64,000 bases of DNA from Paenibacillus bovis (lineage in GTDB: Bacteria > Bacillota > Bacilli > Bacillales > Bacillaceae_C). The stretch covers positions 1 to 64,000 of the forward strand of contig VEFU01000014.1 of the NCBI GenBank assembly GCA_007679095.1, written 5' to 3'. The position numbers and the translations under genes are program-made. Positions 1 through 8,680 of the stretch are shown one piece after another. The first letter of the stretch is position 1, and each line of letters opens with the position of its first letter. Under the pieces are notes generated by a model, which worked only from the letters and a program-made list of their open reading frames with translations, made no database searches and was not told where the DNA came from.

Positions 1-115
1 TTCTCGACGGGAATCCCACCCGCTATATGTTACGACCTATGCTCGGTCGCTCCAGGAGTCTCGTGTACATCCGCTACAATCAACTAAGTTGTTAACAACA
101 ATGAACTTTAACAGA
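1..115 (-). repeat. MITE-like repeat, copy a (cut by window edge)
   Basis: This stretch is the reverse complement of the first part of the element at 11360-11547. They share the segments TTGTTAACAACTTAGTTGAT and GTAGCGGATGTACACGAGAC. The inner end continues beyond base 1, and the terminal TTTAACAGA motif near 107-115 is degenerate. No coding capacity is visible. Confidence 0.7.
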
Positions 116-195
116 AAAAACTTCATGCAAAAGATCTTATAGAAAGTAATAGTTTGGATATTAATATGATCTATATTCTTTTTTCCCAGAATCCT

Positions 196-777
196 TTAAC
201 TTTTTAATTGTAAGCTTGTTATTTGTGTATTGGAGAGCAGTGTTAATTGATCCATCATGTATTCTTTACTAAACTTGGAATTTGAATTAATCCAATATTG
301 GATAAGCCCTAGCGTTGCTTTTGTTTGATAATGGATAAAGATATCATAGTTTAGATTGTCCTTAGGCGATTTTGTCTCTATATAGATCCTTTCGGTAAAG
401 ATATGATGAAACAATTGCTCAAATCTCTTCATAAAATCAGCATGACTCTTAGATAAAGCCTGCAAAGCTTCCATATTCTCTTCTATATATTGAAAAATAA
501 CTTCGGTCGTTGGTGTGAGTTTATTTATGTTTATCGTACTGTGATGTTGAAAGGCAGTAATAATAGCATCTTCAAGACCAGTAAGAAGGTCATATAACAT
601 TTCTTCAATAAAATCTTCCTTATTTGTAAAGTGCATATAAAATGTAGCTCGATTAATATCCGCTTCATCCGTGATCATCGATACAGAAATTTCATGTTCT
701 TGATACAACTTACATAACCTGAGGTAGGCAGCTTGCAATGCTTTTCTTGTTCTTCGTACTCTTCTATCCTGCTTCAT
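196..777 (-). CDS. TetR/AcrR family transcriptional regulator
   Basis: This 193-aa protein has an N-terminal helix-turn-helix of the TetR type (the stretch containing ISVSMITDEADINRATFYMHF, roughly residues 30-50) and an all-helical C-terminal ligand and dimer domain. I chose the ATG at 777 because AAAGGAGAATG precedes it at good spacing; an upstream in-frame start at 807 has no comparable site. The gene diverges from the butanediol dehydrogenase gene, and a 24-bp palindrome at 816-839 lies between them. Local control of both genes is therefore likely, but this is inference. The effector is unknown. Confidence 0.88.
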   Translation of the reverse strand: MKQDRRVRRTRKALQAAYLRLCKLYQEHEISVSMITDEADINRATFYMHFTNKEDFIEEMLYDLLTGLEDAIITAFQHHSTININKLTPTTEVIFQYIEENMEALQALSKSHADFMKRFEQLFHHIFTERIYIETKSPKDNLNYDIFIHYQTKATLGLIQYWINSNSKFSKEYMMDQLTLLSNTQITSLQLKS

Positions 778-815
778 CAAACATTCTCCTTTAGCAATAC
801 TCGACAATTCTATTA

Positions 816-839
816 TAACTGTTGTTTAAACATCAGTTA
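816..839. promoter_or_regulatory. Palindromic operator, probable TetR site
   Basis: The half-sites TAACTG and CAGTTA flank TGTTTAAACA, giving 22 of 24 symmetric positions. It sits 39 bp upstream of the TetR start and 107 bp upstream of the divergent dehydrogenase start. Size and symmetry fit a TetR dimer site. Confidence 0.7.
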
Positions 840-850
840 CTATTTTTGTG

Positions 851-882
851 TTTACTAGATTTCCAACTCTTAGCGATATAAT
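851..882 (+). promoter_or_regulatory. Possible sigma-A promoter of the dehydrogenase gene
   Basis: TATAAT at 877-882 is a perfect -10. The best -35 (TTTACT, 851-856) is weak and lies 20 bp away. The palindrome at 816-839 is just upstream. Confidence 0.45.
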
Positions 883-946
883 AAAGATGTAGTAAAACTT
901 CTTTATTTATGTGAAATACTTCACAATATTATTAGGAGGAATTCAT

Positions 947-2008
947 ATGGCAGAAAAAATGAAAGCAGCTGTACTGTATGGAAATAAGGATGTGCGTGTA
1001 GAGGAACGCGATGTAAAAGCTGTCGGGGAAAATGATGTAAAGATTAAAGTTAGTTGGACCGGCATATGTGGAACAGACTTACATGAATATGAAATTGGAC
1101 CTTTACTTGTTCAAGTTGATCAGCCACACCCTTTAACAGGAGAAATGGCTCCGCTTGTATTAGGCCATGAATTTTCAGGAGTTGTAGAAGAAGTTGGCAG
1201 CAATGTACAGAAATTCAAAAAAGGCGATCGAGTTGTAGTGAATCCTGTTGTTACTTCAGGTAAGCATTCTCCAGAAATAGATCGTTATTATGAGTTTTAC
1301 TCCGCAGGACTTCATACAGATGGATCATTTGCAGAGTATTTCGTTGCGAATGAAGGTAATGTTGTTCCAATTCCTGATGACTTATCATTAGAAAAAGCAG
1401 CACTCGTTGAACCTCTTTCCGTAGCTGCTCAAGCTGTAAAGGATGCTGAAGTAAAAGAAGGCGATACTGTAGCTGTTTTTGGAGTGGGACCAATTGGCCT
1501 ATTTGCAATAGTAGCAGCTAAAGCAGCAGGTGCAAAAAATATTCTTGCATTTGATTTGTCAGATGAACGATTATCTAAGGCAAAAGAAGTTGGAGCAACA
1601 GAAGTGTTAAATACTAGAGATAATGATGCCGTTGCATTTATTAAAGAAAAATATCCTACTGGTGTCGACGCTTCTCTCGAGGTTGCTGGTGTGAAGGCAA
1701 CATTTGATGCTGCAATTAGTTCTACAAAACCGAAAGGCAATGTAGTAGTCGTAGCTATTCATGCGAAAAATTTCGAGTTCAACCCAATTACATTAATGAC
1801 TTCTGGAGTGAAGTTATCATCATCACTCGGCTATGAACATGAAACATTTAAAAAATCAATTGACATTCTCAAAGATAAAAATACGAACGTAGAACCAATA
1901 CTTACAAAGAAAATCAAGTTACAAGACGTAGTAGAAGAAGGATTCCATGCTTTATCTAATGACCTTTCACAAGCAAAAATCCTCATTGAAATTGGTGGAG
2001 AAAAATAA
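947..2008 (+). CDS. bdhA: Zinc-dependent (R,R)-butanediol dehydrogenase-like
   Basis: This 353-aa medium-chain dehydrogenase has GICGTDLHEY (catalytic zinc Cys with His and Asp) followed by PLVLGHEFSGVVEEVG, which contains the GHE zinc-site motif. A Rossmann segment GVGPIGLFA binds NAD. As in the B. subtilis BdhA group, the four-cysteine structural zinc loop is absent. Known members interconvert acetoin and 2,3-butanediol. The start at 947 is set by AGGAGG at 934-939, rather than the GTG at 911. Related polyol dehydrogenases have similar sequences, so the exact substrate is uncertain. It is divergent from a TetR gene. Confidence 0.82.
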   Translation: MAEKMKAAVLYGNKDVRVEERDVKAVGENDVKIKVSWTGICGTDLHEYEIGPLLVQVDQPHPLTGEMAPLVLGHEFSGVVEEVGSNVQKFKKGDRVVVNPVVTSGKHSPEIDRYYEFYSAGLHTDGSFAEYFVANEGNVVPIPDDLSLEKAALVEPLSVAAQAVKDAEVKEGDTVAVFGVGPIGLFAIVAAKAAGAKNILAFDLSDERLSKAKEVGATEVLNTRDNDAVAFIKEKYPTGVDASLEVAGVKATFDAAISSTKPKGNVVVVAIHAKNFEFNPITLMTSGVKLSSSLGYEHETFKKSIDILKDKNTNVEPILTKKIKLQDVVEEGFHALSNDLSQAKILIEIGGEK

Positions 2009-2025
2009 GCTTCATATACAAAGAC

Positions 2026-2058
2026 AGCCGCATGAGTTCCTTTACTCAGCGGCTTTTT
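2026..2058 (+). terminator. Rho-independent terminator
   Basis: AGCCGC-A-TGAGT pairs with ACTCAGCGGCT (2044-2054), followed by TTTTT. It lies 18 bp after the dehydrogenase stop. Confidence 0.85.
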
Positions 2059-2073
2059 CTACTAGATTATTCA

Positions 2074-2607
2074 TTATTGTCCGACAGTCGTATTATTCTG
2101 TATTGCTGCTTCCCACCGCTCACTAATCGCATTCATTAAATCATCCATGGAGCAGTTTAACAGTTTCACAGGAATGTTCACTTGTGATGGCAACAGCCCT
2201 GTATTCATTCGATTTAACATTTTCTTAAAACCACTTGAACGGTCAATTATTAGATCTGGGTCAAATGTGAAAATCCCTAAGTAATCTTGACCTGAAAAAC
2301 TTATTAAATCAATTCCCTCAATCTCTTCCCATCTAACAAGACCTGCTCTTATATAACTAGATTGGTCTATAATTCCTTCCTTCGTCACAATTACAGCCGG
2401 CTCTGGTTTCATGAGCACTTTAATATAGTACAGCATGCAAAGACCAAAAAAGATAACTGTTATTGCTCCAATTACTTTTGGTATAACTGTGTCTCCATCA
2501 AATTGAACGAACAGAAACACTAAGCCTATCAGGACAAAAACAAGACTTAAAAATGCCAACATCACCATTCTGCCCATCTTTGGTTTTACAATAAAATCAT
2601 TATCCAT
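2074..2607 (-). CDS. STM3941-like two-TM membrane protein
   Basis: This 177-aa protein has two hydrophobic helices (about residues 14-36 and 44-63) and then a soluble C-terminal domain of about 110 residues. The layout, with EGIIDQSSYIRAGLVRWEEI after the second helix, resembles the STM3941 family of bacterial PH-like membrane proteins, whose function is unknown. It stands alone between the dehydrogenase terminator and the AhpD gene. The family call is from memory of sequence style and is moderate. Confidence 0.6.
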   Translation of the reverse strand: MDNDFIVKPKMGRMVMLAFLSLVFVLIGLVFLFVQFDGDTVIPKVIGAITVIFFGLCMLYYIKVLMKPEPAVIVTKEGIIDQSSYIRAGLVRWEEIEGIDLISFSGQDYLGIFTFDPDLIIDRSSGFKKMLNRMNTGLLPSQVNIPVKLLNCSMDDLMNAISERWEAAIQNNTTVGQ

Positions 2608-2821
2608 GCTATTTCCCCCTAAGTATAAAGAAAAAAATCCATGTTCACCTTACCAATTTTCACAGAAAAGATAAATCCACAAAAAGGCCTATGGAGTACT
2701 GTCTTCCATATTGGTAGCATTTATTATTAGTAGAGATGTCACACATCCAAGATGAATAATCAATAACACCTCAAAATATACTCGGAATAATTATCGTTTT
2801 TAAATGAAAAGAGGGATGGAT

Positions 2822-3310
2822 ATGGCAGATCTTATTAGTAAGGGTAAGGTAAAAGCAGCAAGTATGATGAAAATGAATAATAGAATGAATTACTTCAAGG
2901 TTGCACCTAGTGCATTGGAAAAAGTAATGGAATTGGAAAAATACACGAATAGTACAGCGATAGATAAAAAGATAATAGAACTTATTAAAATACGAGTTTC
3001 TCAGATTAATGGTTGTTCCTATTGCTTGAACATGCATACAAAAACAGCTAGAAAATTAAAAGTACCAGAGGAACAGATAGAGCAATTAGATAAATGGAAA
3101 GAAGCGGACATATTTACACCATCCGAAAGAGTGGCAATTGAATTGGCAGAAAGCGTTACGCTCATTGCAGACAATGGTGTAAATGATGATTTATATGAAC
3201 GCGTAAGAAAACATTACGATGAAAAAGAATATGTAGACTTAATTATGATTATTAATCAAATAAACATCTGGAATAGAATCTCCATTTCGATGGGAAACCC
3301 AGGGACTTAA
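2822..3310 (+). CDS. Carboxymuconolactone decarboxylase / AhpD-family protein
   Basis: This 162-aa protein has the AhpD core motif CSYCLNMHTK, a CxxC pair with His three residues after the second Cys, inside an all-helical domain. Members are alkylhydroperoxidase-like and use the cysteine pair for peroxide or disulfide chemistry. The start at 2822 follows AGAGGG at a 7-base gap; the ATG at 2804 has no site. Homologues usually begin near MNNRMNYFKVAP, so about 20 N-terminal residues are extra and a later start remains possible. It is monocistronic. Confidence 0.8.
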   Translation: MADLISKGKVKAASMMKMNNRMNYFKVAPSALEKVMELEKYTNSTAIDKKIIELIKIRVSQINGCSYCLNMHTKTARKLKVPEEQIEQLDKWKEADIFTPSERVAIELAESVTLIADNGVNDDLYERVRKHYDEKEYVDLIMIINQINIWNRISISMGNPGT

Positions 3311-3355
3311 AATAATATATGAAGAGACTGGCACAATAGAAAATAGTTGGTATGA

Positions 3356-3402
3356 AAAACCGAACTATCCTGGATTCAATTCAAGATAGTTCGGAGTTTT
3401 CG
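3356..3402 (+). terminator. Terminator of the GAACTATC repeat family
   Basis: CCGAACTATC (3360-3369) pairs with GATAGTTCGG (3385-3394), followed by a T-rich stretch. The same stem recurs at 11.05, 13.29, 19.81 and 22.06 kb. Bases after it (to about 3480) resemble sequence near 11.1 kb and 19.75 kb, so terminator and flanking repeat travel together. Confidence 0.75.
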
Positions 3403-3532
3403 TTCAGTCTTCTAAGTACTGTTCGTACAGGATGAGACTGCCACTATATGAATTAAGTGTATTTCCGCAGCGATATTGTTACACTACCATTATTCGAATA
3501 TACATCTATCTATTCCTTTTATCTTATTTACT

Positions 3533-5044
3533 TTACTTCAGATAATTTCTTACGGTCATTCTCATCCCGTTTGCCATTATTTCTTGTACATAAAAAGTGA
3601 TTGTCTCTGCCAGATCTTGAATTTTGTTTAAATCTTCTCCCCATATTTCTTCTTCTGCGAGGATTGTTACCACGAAATCTCTTACTGTTTTTTGATGATG
3701 AGCTACCTTCTCCCATTCTTGCAAGAATAGCTTTAATACTTTTTCATCTTCCTGAATTTTATATTCTTGACCATCTCGATTTCCGATTAAGTATTGTTCT
3801 TCTACACGAATTGGTCGATAGTAATGTAACAGTGCAGCAAATGAAAAACATATCCCGCTTGGAAGACTACCTTGTTGTTCTAAATAACGGTGAATAACAG
3901 GTAATAACCTTGTTTTAAATTTATTAATGGAATTTAATCCAATATCCGTTAAGTAATGTTTCGTAAATGGATTCAAAAATCGTTCTTTTACGTTTTTTGC
4001 AAATTCGTTTTTTTCTTCTTCTGACCCGTCCACAACAGGAAGGATTTCGGTAAAGCCACGTTCTACAAAAGCAAGTAATTCTTCGTCCTGCATTACCTCT
4101 TGTACTGTATCAACACCAGCTAAATAGCCTACTGCAAACATTAACGTATGAGGACCGTTTAAAAGTCTAACCTTAATTTCTCGATATGGTGTAATATCTC
4201 CCCATTTCACATTGATACCAGCCTTGTCCAAAGGTAACTTTTCGCGAACAATCTCATCCGCATCAATTGCAAACAAATGGTACGGTTCACCAATAGTAAG
4301 GAAATTATCCTTATATCCTAATAATTGATGAAAATATTCCAAATCGTCTTTTGGGAATCCAGTTACAATTCGGTCTACTAGTGTGTGACAAAAATAATTA
4401 TGTTTCTCCACCCATTCTGCAAATTCACTCGGCAAATGCCAATCGGCTATTTTTTGACGGACGATTTCCTTCAACTTTTGCCCATTATCCTCCACTAATT
4501 CACATGGAACAATAATTAACCCTTTATTATCGCTCCCATTAAATGTAGAGAAACGGTGATATAAAAAAGCAGTTAGTTTACCAGGATACGAGCTTGGTGG
4601 TTCCCCGATGTTAAAATCTTCTTTTACATAGGTAATACCTGCTTCCGTTGTATTAGAAAAAACAAATTCTAGTTCCTCTGACTCTGCAACTTTTAGCACT
4701 TCATCCCATTCATTTATAGCATTTAATCCTCGTGAGATAGACGTAATAATTTCATGTTTATCAACCACACTATTTTGTTGAACACCCCTTAAAATCAGGG
4801 TGTAAAGGCCGTCTTGTTCGTTTAATAATGGAATTGTTGGTCCTTGTGAACGTGGTTGAACGACAACAACTTTTCCATTAAACAATCCTTGTTTATTCAT
4901 CTTGTCGATCATCCAGTCAATATACCCACGCATGAAGTTACCTTGACCAAATTGGATTACCTTCTCAGGTAAATCCTTTACAACTGCATCATTCACATCT
5001 TGAATAAGCTCATTATTTAGTAACGAATTATTAAGAATCTGCAC
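3533..5044 (-). CDS. uxaB: Tagaturonate reductase (altronate oxidoreductase)
   Basis: This 503-aa member of the mannitol dehydrogenase family reduces D-tagaturonate to D-altronate with NADH. The N-terminal nucleotide-binding segment VIQFGQGNFMRGYIDWMID and the downstream RLLNGPHTLMF block, a polyol-dehydrogenase catalytic-region signature, are clear. Length matches UxaB (about 480-500). GTG at 5044 is preferred because AGGAG lies 7 bases before it; GTG at 5053 would overlap that site. It follows uxaA by a short gap and is the last gene of the three-gene cluster. Confidence 0.92.
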   Translation of the reverse strand: MQILNNSLLNNELIQDVNDAVVKDLPEKVIQFGQGNFMRGYIDWMIDKMNKQGLFNGKVVVVQPRSQGPTIPLLNEQDGLYTLILRGVQQNSVVDKHEIITSISRGLNAINEWDEVLKVAESEELEFVFSNTTEAGITYVKEDFNIGEPPSSYPGKLTAFLYHRFSTFNGSDNKGLIIVPCELVEDNGQKLKEIVRQKIADWHLPSEFAEWVEKHNYFCHTLVDRIVTGFPKDDLEYFHQLLGYKDNFLTIGEPYHLFAIDADEIVREKLPLDKAGINVKWGDITPYREIKVRLLNGPHTLMFAVGYLAGVDTVQEVMQDEELLAFVERGFTEILPVVDGSEEEKNEFAKNVKERFLNPFTKHYLTDIGLNSINKFKTRLLPVIHRYLEQQGSLPSGICFSFAALLHYYRPIRVEEQYLIGNRDGQEYKIQEDEKVLKLFLQEWEKVAHHQKTVRDFVVTILAEEEIWGEDLNKIQDLAETITFYVQEIMANGMRMTVRNYLK

Positions 5045-5080
5045 AAGTTTCACTCCTAGAATTCTTCTTCAACTATTCTC

Positions 5081-6574
5081 TTACAAAATCACACCATCTT
5101 TGAAAATAGAAATCTCCTTGAATCCGAATTTTTCATTATTCGTTTTGATTTCTCCTGATGCAAGCTTCAACATATAATCAAAGAATTCCTTTGTTAATTC
5201 TGCTTTGTCCTGACCTTCTACTAGTGAACCTGCATTAAAATCAATCCAATTTTTCTTTTTATGATATAAATCTGAATTAGTTGATATTTTTACGGTAGGT
5301 ACTGGACCGCCAAATGGTGTACCTCTTCCTGTAGTAAATAGAACGATTTGGGCACCTGCTGCAGCTAAGGCTGTAACCGAAATCAAATCATTTCCTGGAC
5401 CTTGCAATAAACTTAAGCCAGATTTATTTATTCTCGATCCATACGGGAGGACATCTACTACCGGAGCATTTCCTCCTTTTTGCACATTCCCGAGCGACTT
5501 TTCCTCGAGTGTAGTGATACCGCCATCTTTGTTTCCTGGGGAAGGATTTTCATAGACGTTCTGTCCATGACGAATATAATATTCTTTAAAATCATTTATT
5601 AAATGGACAATTTTATGAAATGTTTCTTCATCCTGCGCCCTGTCCATTAGAATTTGTTCCGCACCAAATAATTCCGGCGTTTCCGTCAATATCGTCGATC
5701 CTCCATGGGCAATCAACATATCGGAAAAAGATCCTAACAATGGGTTCCCGGTAATTCCTGAATAACCGTCAGATCCACCACACTTTAAGCCAATTTTCAG
5801 CTTCGATACGGGAACTGGTTGACGCTTGAATGTTGTTGCATAATCTACTAACTCTTCAATTAGGACCATAGAGTCTTCAATTTCATCATCAACTGCTTGA
5901 ACTTCTAAAAACTTTACTCGTTTTTCATTGTAATCCCCGATTACTTTTTTAAATTCTTCAATATAGTTATTTTCACAGCCTAGCCCTAATACTAATATCC
6001 CAGCTGCATTGGGATGATGCACTAAATTACTTAATATCTTTTGTGTATAATAGAGATCATCACCTAGCTGTGAGCATCCAAATAAGTGTGGATAGTGGTA
6101 TACACCATCTAAATTTTCATCCTTAAATTGTTCATTTGCTAATTTTGCAATGATTTCACATGTTTTATTAATGCAACCTACTGTATTAATAATCCAAATT
6201 TCATTGCGAATCCCCACGTCACCATTTTCACGTACATAACCGTTAAATGTTAGATTAGAAGAAACTTCCTCTATACTTTCTAAGCTTGGTTGATACGTAT
6301 ATTGTAATGTTCCCTCTAAATTAGTCTGCACATTCTGGGTATGAACCCATTCTCCAACCTGAATAGACTCTTTTGCATGTCCAATCGGATATCCATACTT
6401 CACAACATGATGGAGCTCTGGAATTGGTTGTATGGCAATTTTATGCCCTTTAGGTATATCCTCTATGATTTCAATTTCGTTATCTTGTAATGAGAGAATA
6501 TCTCCCTTTCGAAAGTGCTTAAGAGCAATTGCTACATTATCGTTTTCATTTAAGATAAGATGTGCTGATTGCAT
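5081..6574 (-). CDS. uxaA: Altronate dehydratase
   Basis: This 497-aa enzyme dehydrates D-altronate to 2-keto-3-deoxy-D-gluconate. An N-terminal SAF domain (about residues 1-95) precedes the large altronate/galactarate dehydratase domain. That domain contains GLKCGGSDGYSGITGNP and GRGTPFGGPVPTVKI, typical of this iron-dependent family. A GAGGGGG site lies 8 bases before the ATG. It lies between the sugar-acid dehydrogenase gene and uxaB in one orientation with short gaps, so co-transcription is likely. KDG kinase and aldolase are not in this window. Confidence 0.93.
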   Translation of the reverse strand: MQSAHLILNENDNVAIALKHFRKGDILSLQDNEIEIIEDIPKGHKIAIQPIPELHHVVKYGYPIGHAKESIQVGEWVHTQNVQTNLEGTLQYTYQPSLESIEEVSSNLTFNGYVRENGDVGIRNEIWIINTVGCINKTCEIIAKLANEQFKDENLDGVYHYPHLFGCSQLGDDLYYTQKILSNLVHHPNAAGILVLGLGCENNYIEEFKKVIGDYNEKRVKFLEVQAVDDEIEDSMVLIEELVDYATTFKRQPVPVSKLKIGLKCGGSDGYSGITGNPLLGSFSDMLIAHGGSTILTETPELFGAEQILMDRAQDEETFHKIVHLINDFKEYYIRHGQNVYENPSPGNKDGGITTLEEKSLGNVQKGGNAPVVDVLPYGSRINKSGLSLLQGPGNDLISVTALAAAGAQIVLFTTGRGTPFGGPVPTVKISTNSDLYHKKKNWIDFNAGSLVEGQDKAELTKEFFDYMLKLASGEIKTNNEKFGFKEISIFKDGVIL

Positions 6575-6623
6575 TTCATTACCCCCTCTTTCTTACTTTG
6601 AAAAGCGCTATGTCTTTCCATAC

Positions 6624-7637
6624 TTATAACTCCACCATCGCTTTTATTACGTTCGCATCGGGTTTTATCCAAGTTGGAAAGGCTTCCAACATATGTTGGA
6701 ATGGTGCCCTATGAGTTATATATCGTTGTATATTCACCTTACTATTCTTTAACATATGATACACATTCAGAAAATCTTCTATTGTTGCATTTCTACTTCC
6801 CATTAAAGTAGTTTCTCGTTTATGAAAATCCGGGTTATGAAATTGGATCGTCTCTTTCGTTAGACCAACATATACTACTTTTCCACCGTACGATATAAAA
6901 TCTAATGATTGTTCCATTGATTTCTTATTACCAGTAGCATCAAAAACAATATCTACCATATTCCCGTTTGTTATTTGCTGGATAGCTTCTACAGGATTTT
7001 GTATTGCATTTACACTATGCTTTATGTCAAGCCATTCATGACAAAACTTTAGTCTATTTTCATTAATATCAACAGCAATAATATTTGCTCCTACTTCTTT
7101 TGCAAATAACATGATCCCTAGTCCAATTGGTCCTGCACCGACAACTGCGATTGTTTGATTACAGTTCACTTCTCCTCTACGAACTGCATGTGCTCCAATT
7201 GCAAGGGGCTCTAACAATGCTGCTTCATCCAATGACAGGTCATTAACTTGTAACAAATGTGAAGTGGGAACAGAGATATACTCCTGCATGCCTCCATCCT
7301 CGTGAACTCCCATCACACTAATATTTGGACAACAATTTGTTTTTCCTTGTTTACATGTATTGCATTTACCACAATAACGATACGGTATAATCGCCACCTT
7401 ATCTCCAGCTTTTAATGATTCCTCATCACTATCTATTTCATCAATCACTCCAGAAAGCTCATGACCTAATACTCTTGGATAAGTGAAAAACGGCTGTACA
7501 CCATTGTAAGCATGGATATCTGTGCCACATATTCCAATCCGTTTTATTTTTATGATGGCATGTCCTTTTTCCAATGTTGGTTTTTCTACCTCCAACATTT
7601 TAAATTCACCTATTTTTTCACATAATATTTGTTTCAA
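6624..7637 (-). CDS. Zinc alcohol dehydrogenase, L-galactonate-5-dehydrogenase-like
   Basis: This 337-aa medium-chain dehydrogenase has RIGICGTDIHAY, GHELSGV, the structural-zinc cysteines in CGKCNTCKQGKTNCC, and GAGPIGLG for NAD. Next to uxaA and uxaB the best guess is an enzyme that makes tagaturonate, as L-galactonate 5-dehydrogenase (LgoD/YjjN) does; other sugar-acid substrates cannot be excluded. I chose TTG at 7637, giving MKQILCEK, because AGGTGGGGAG precedes it. The ATG at 7667 has no ribosome site and adds ten non-homologous residues. It is first in the cluster and divergent from an AraC regulator. Confidence 0.78.
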   Translation of the reverse strand: MKQILCEKIGEFKMLEVEKPTLEKGHAIIKIKRIGICGTDIHAYNGVQPFFTYPRVLGHELSGVIDEIDSDEESLKAGDKVAIIPYRYCGKCNTCKQGKTNCCPNISVMGVHEDGGMQEYISVPTSHLLQVNDLSLDEAALLEPLAIGAHAVRRGEVNCNQTIAVVGAGPIGLGIMLFAKEVGANIIAVDINENRLKFCHEWLDIKHSVNAIQNPVEAIQQITNGNMVDIVFDATGNKKSMEQSLDFISYGGKVVYVGLTKETIQFHNPDFHKRETTLMGSRNATIEDFLNVYHMLKNSKVNIQRYITHRAPFQHMLEAFPTWIKPDANVIKAMVEL

Positions 7638-7691
7638 TAATTCTCCCCACCTAAAAGTTAAAGACATATTGTTTTTCTCATCATATCAGTT

Positions 7692-7740
7692 AAAATAGGT
7701 TTCAATAATAGCTTTTTTTGATAGTTTTATACCCTATTTT
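7692..7740. promoter_or_regulatory. Long-spaced inverted repeat in divergent promoter region
   Basis: AAAATAGG-T (7692-7700) and ACCCTATTTT (7731-7740) form separated arms with about 30 bp between, one base unmatched. They sit between the dehydrogenase start (7637) and the AraC start (7764). This is a candidate AraC binding region, not proven. Confidence 0.35.
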
Positions 7741-7763
7741 GATGTAGGACAGAGGTGAGCATA

Positions 7764-8606
7764 ATGAACGTAATTCGTAAAGAAATAAACTCCAATCTAG
7801 AGCTTCCCATTTGGTTCATTGATAAAGATACAAAAAAGCCTGAACAGGAGCTTCCTTCCCACTTACATGATTGGCATGAAATCATATTTATTCATAAAGG
7901 GAAGGGAGACTTTTATATTGATAGTCAATTTTATCCAGTGATGTCTGGAGATATTGCCATCATTCCGCAAAATACAGTCCATTTTGCGATTCCCGATGCT
8001 AACCAGCTCATTACTTCATCTATTATTTATTTTCATCCACAGCTACTAAAATATATGTTTGGAATGAAAGAACCAAGATTCCATGAACTTCTTAACACGC
8101 AAGAACACTTTATTTATACGATTCCGCCAGAGCAAACCATTGTGTTGGAGGATATTTTGCATGAAATAAAGAGTGAATTATTGAATAAACTAGTAGACTT
8201 TGAAACTTCCATACTCTTATTACTGCAAAGATTTTTATTATGTGTGTATCGCCATTCCACACCTACGAATGTACATAAGAAAAGCTCTCAAATCCCCTGG
8301 TTAAAGGAAAGCATTGAATATATATCTAATCATTTTCAAACCTCTTTAACACTAGTAGGATTAGCCAAAAAAGCAGCTGTTTCTTCAGCTCATTATAGTA
8401 GAGTATTCAAATCCAAAATGGGGGTAAATGTAAACGAATTTATCATCACGAAAAGAATTTCTTATATAAAGAAGAAATTAAGGGAAAGCAATGAAACTGT
8501 TGAATCGATTGCCAAACAGGCTGGATTTTCAAGTATGCCTTACTTTTATCGCACCTTTAAAAAATACACTGGAGTTACACCTGATAGTTTTCGTAGCAAG
8601 CAATAA
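7764..8606 (+). CDS. AraC family regulator of the uronate cluster
   Basis: This 280-aa regulator has an N-terminal cupin sensor domain (LPSHLHDWHEIIFIHKGKGD with a metal- or ligand-site-like His cluster) and a C-terminal double helix-turn-helix (about residues 180-280). The last part contains ESIAKQAGFSSMPYFYRTFK, the classic AraC second HTH. ATG at 7764 is chosen because AGAGGTGA ends five bases upstream; GTG at 7755 would lie inside it. Its divergence from the galactonate/altronate genes suggests it activates them in response to a sugar acid (inference). Confidence 0.88.
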   Translation: MNVIRKEINSNLELPIWFIDKDTKKPEQELPSHLHDWHEIIFIHKGKGDFYIDSQFYPVMSGDIAIIPQNTVHFAIPDANQLITSSIIYFHPQLLKYMFGMKEPRFHELLNTQEHFIYTIPPEQTIVLEDILHEIKSELLNKLVDFETSILLLLQRFLLCVYRHSTPTNVHKKSSQIPWLKESIEYISNHFQTSLTLVGLAKKAAVSSAHYSRVFKSKMGVNVNEFIITKRISYIKKKLRESNETVESIAKQAGFSSMPYFYRTFKKYTGVTPDSFRSKQ

Positions 8607-8655
8607 AAAAGGAAGCTTGCGAAAAGTATATGTTCACTTTTCAAAAGCTTCCTGA
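8606..8655 (-). terminator. Terminator for the minus-strand AraC gene
   Basis: A 17-base arm starting GGAAGCTT (8611-8627) pairs imperfectly with 8636-8652. The A6 run at 8605-8610 is a U-tract only on the minus strand, so it serves the gene at 8681-9445. It also abuts the stop of the plus-strand gene. Confidence 0.75.
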
Positions 8656-8680
8656 TGTTAGTTCAAGTGGAAATGTACCA

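Noticed and set aside
1251-1740. Minus-strand ORFs inside the butanediol dehydrogenase gene
   Set aside because: They are shadows of a strong coding frame, without ribosome sites or recognisable domains.
6590-6612. Possible CcpA cre site (TTGAAAAGCGCTATG) between the dehydrogenase and uxaA genes
   Set aside because: The spacing in the cre core is off by one base, so it does not fit the consensus.
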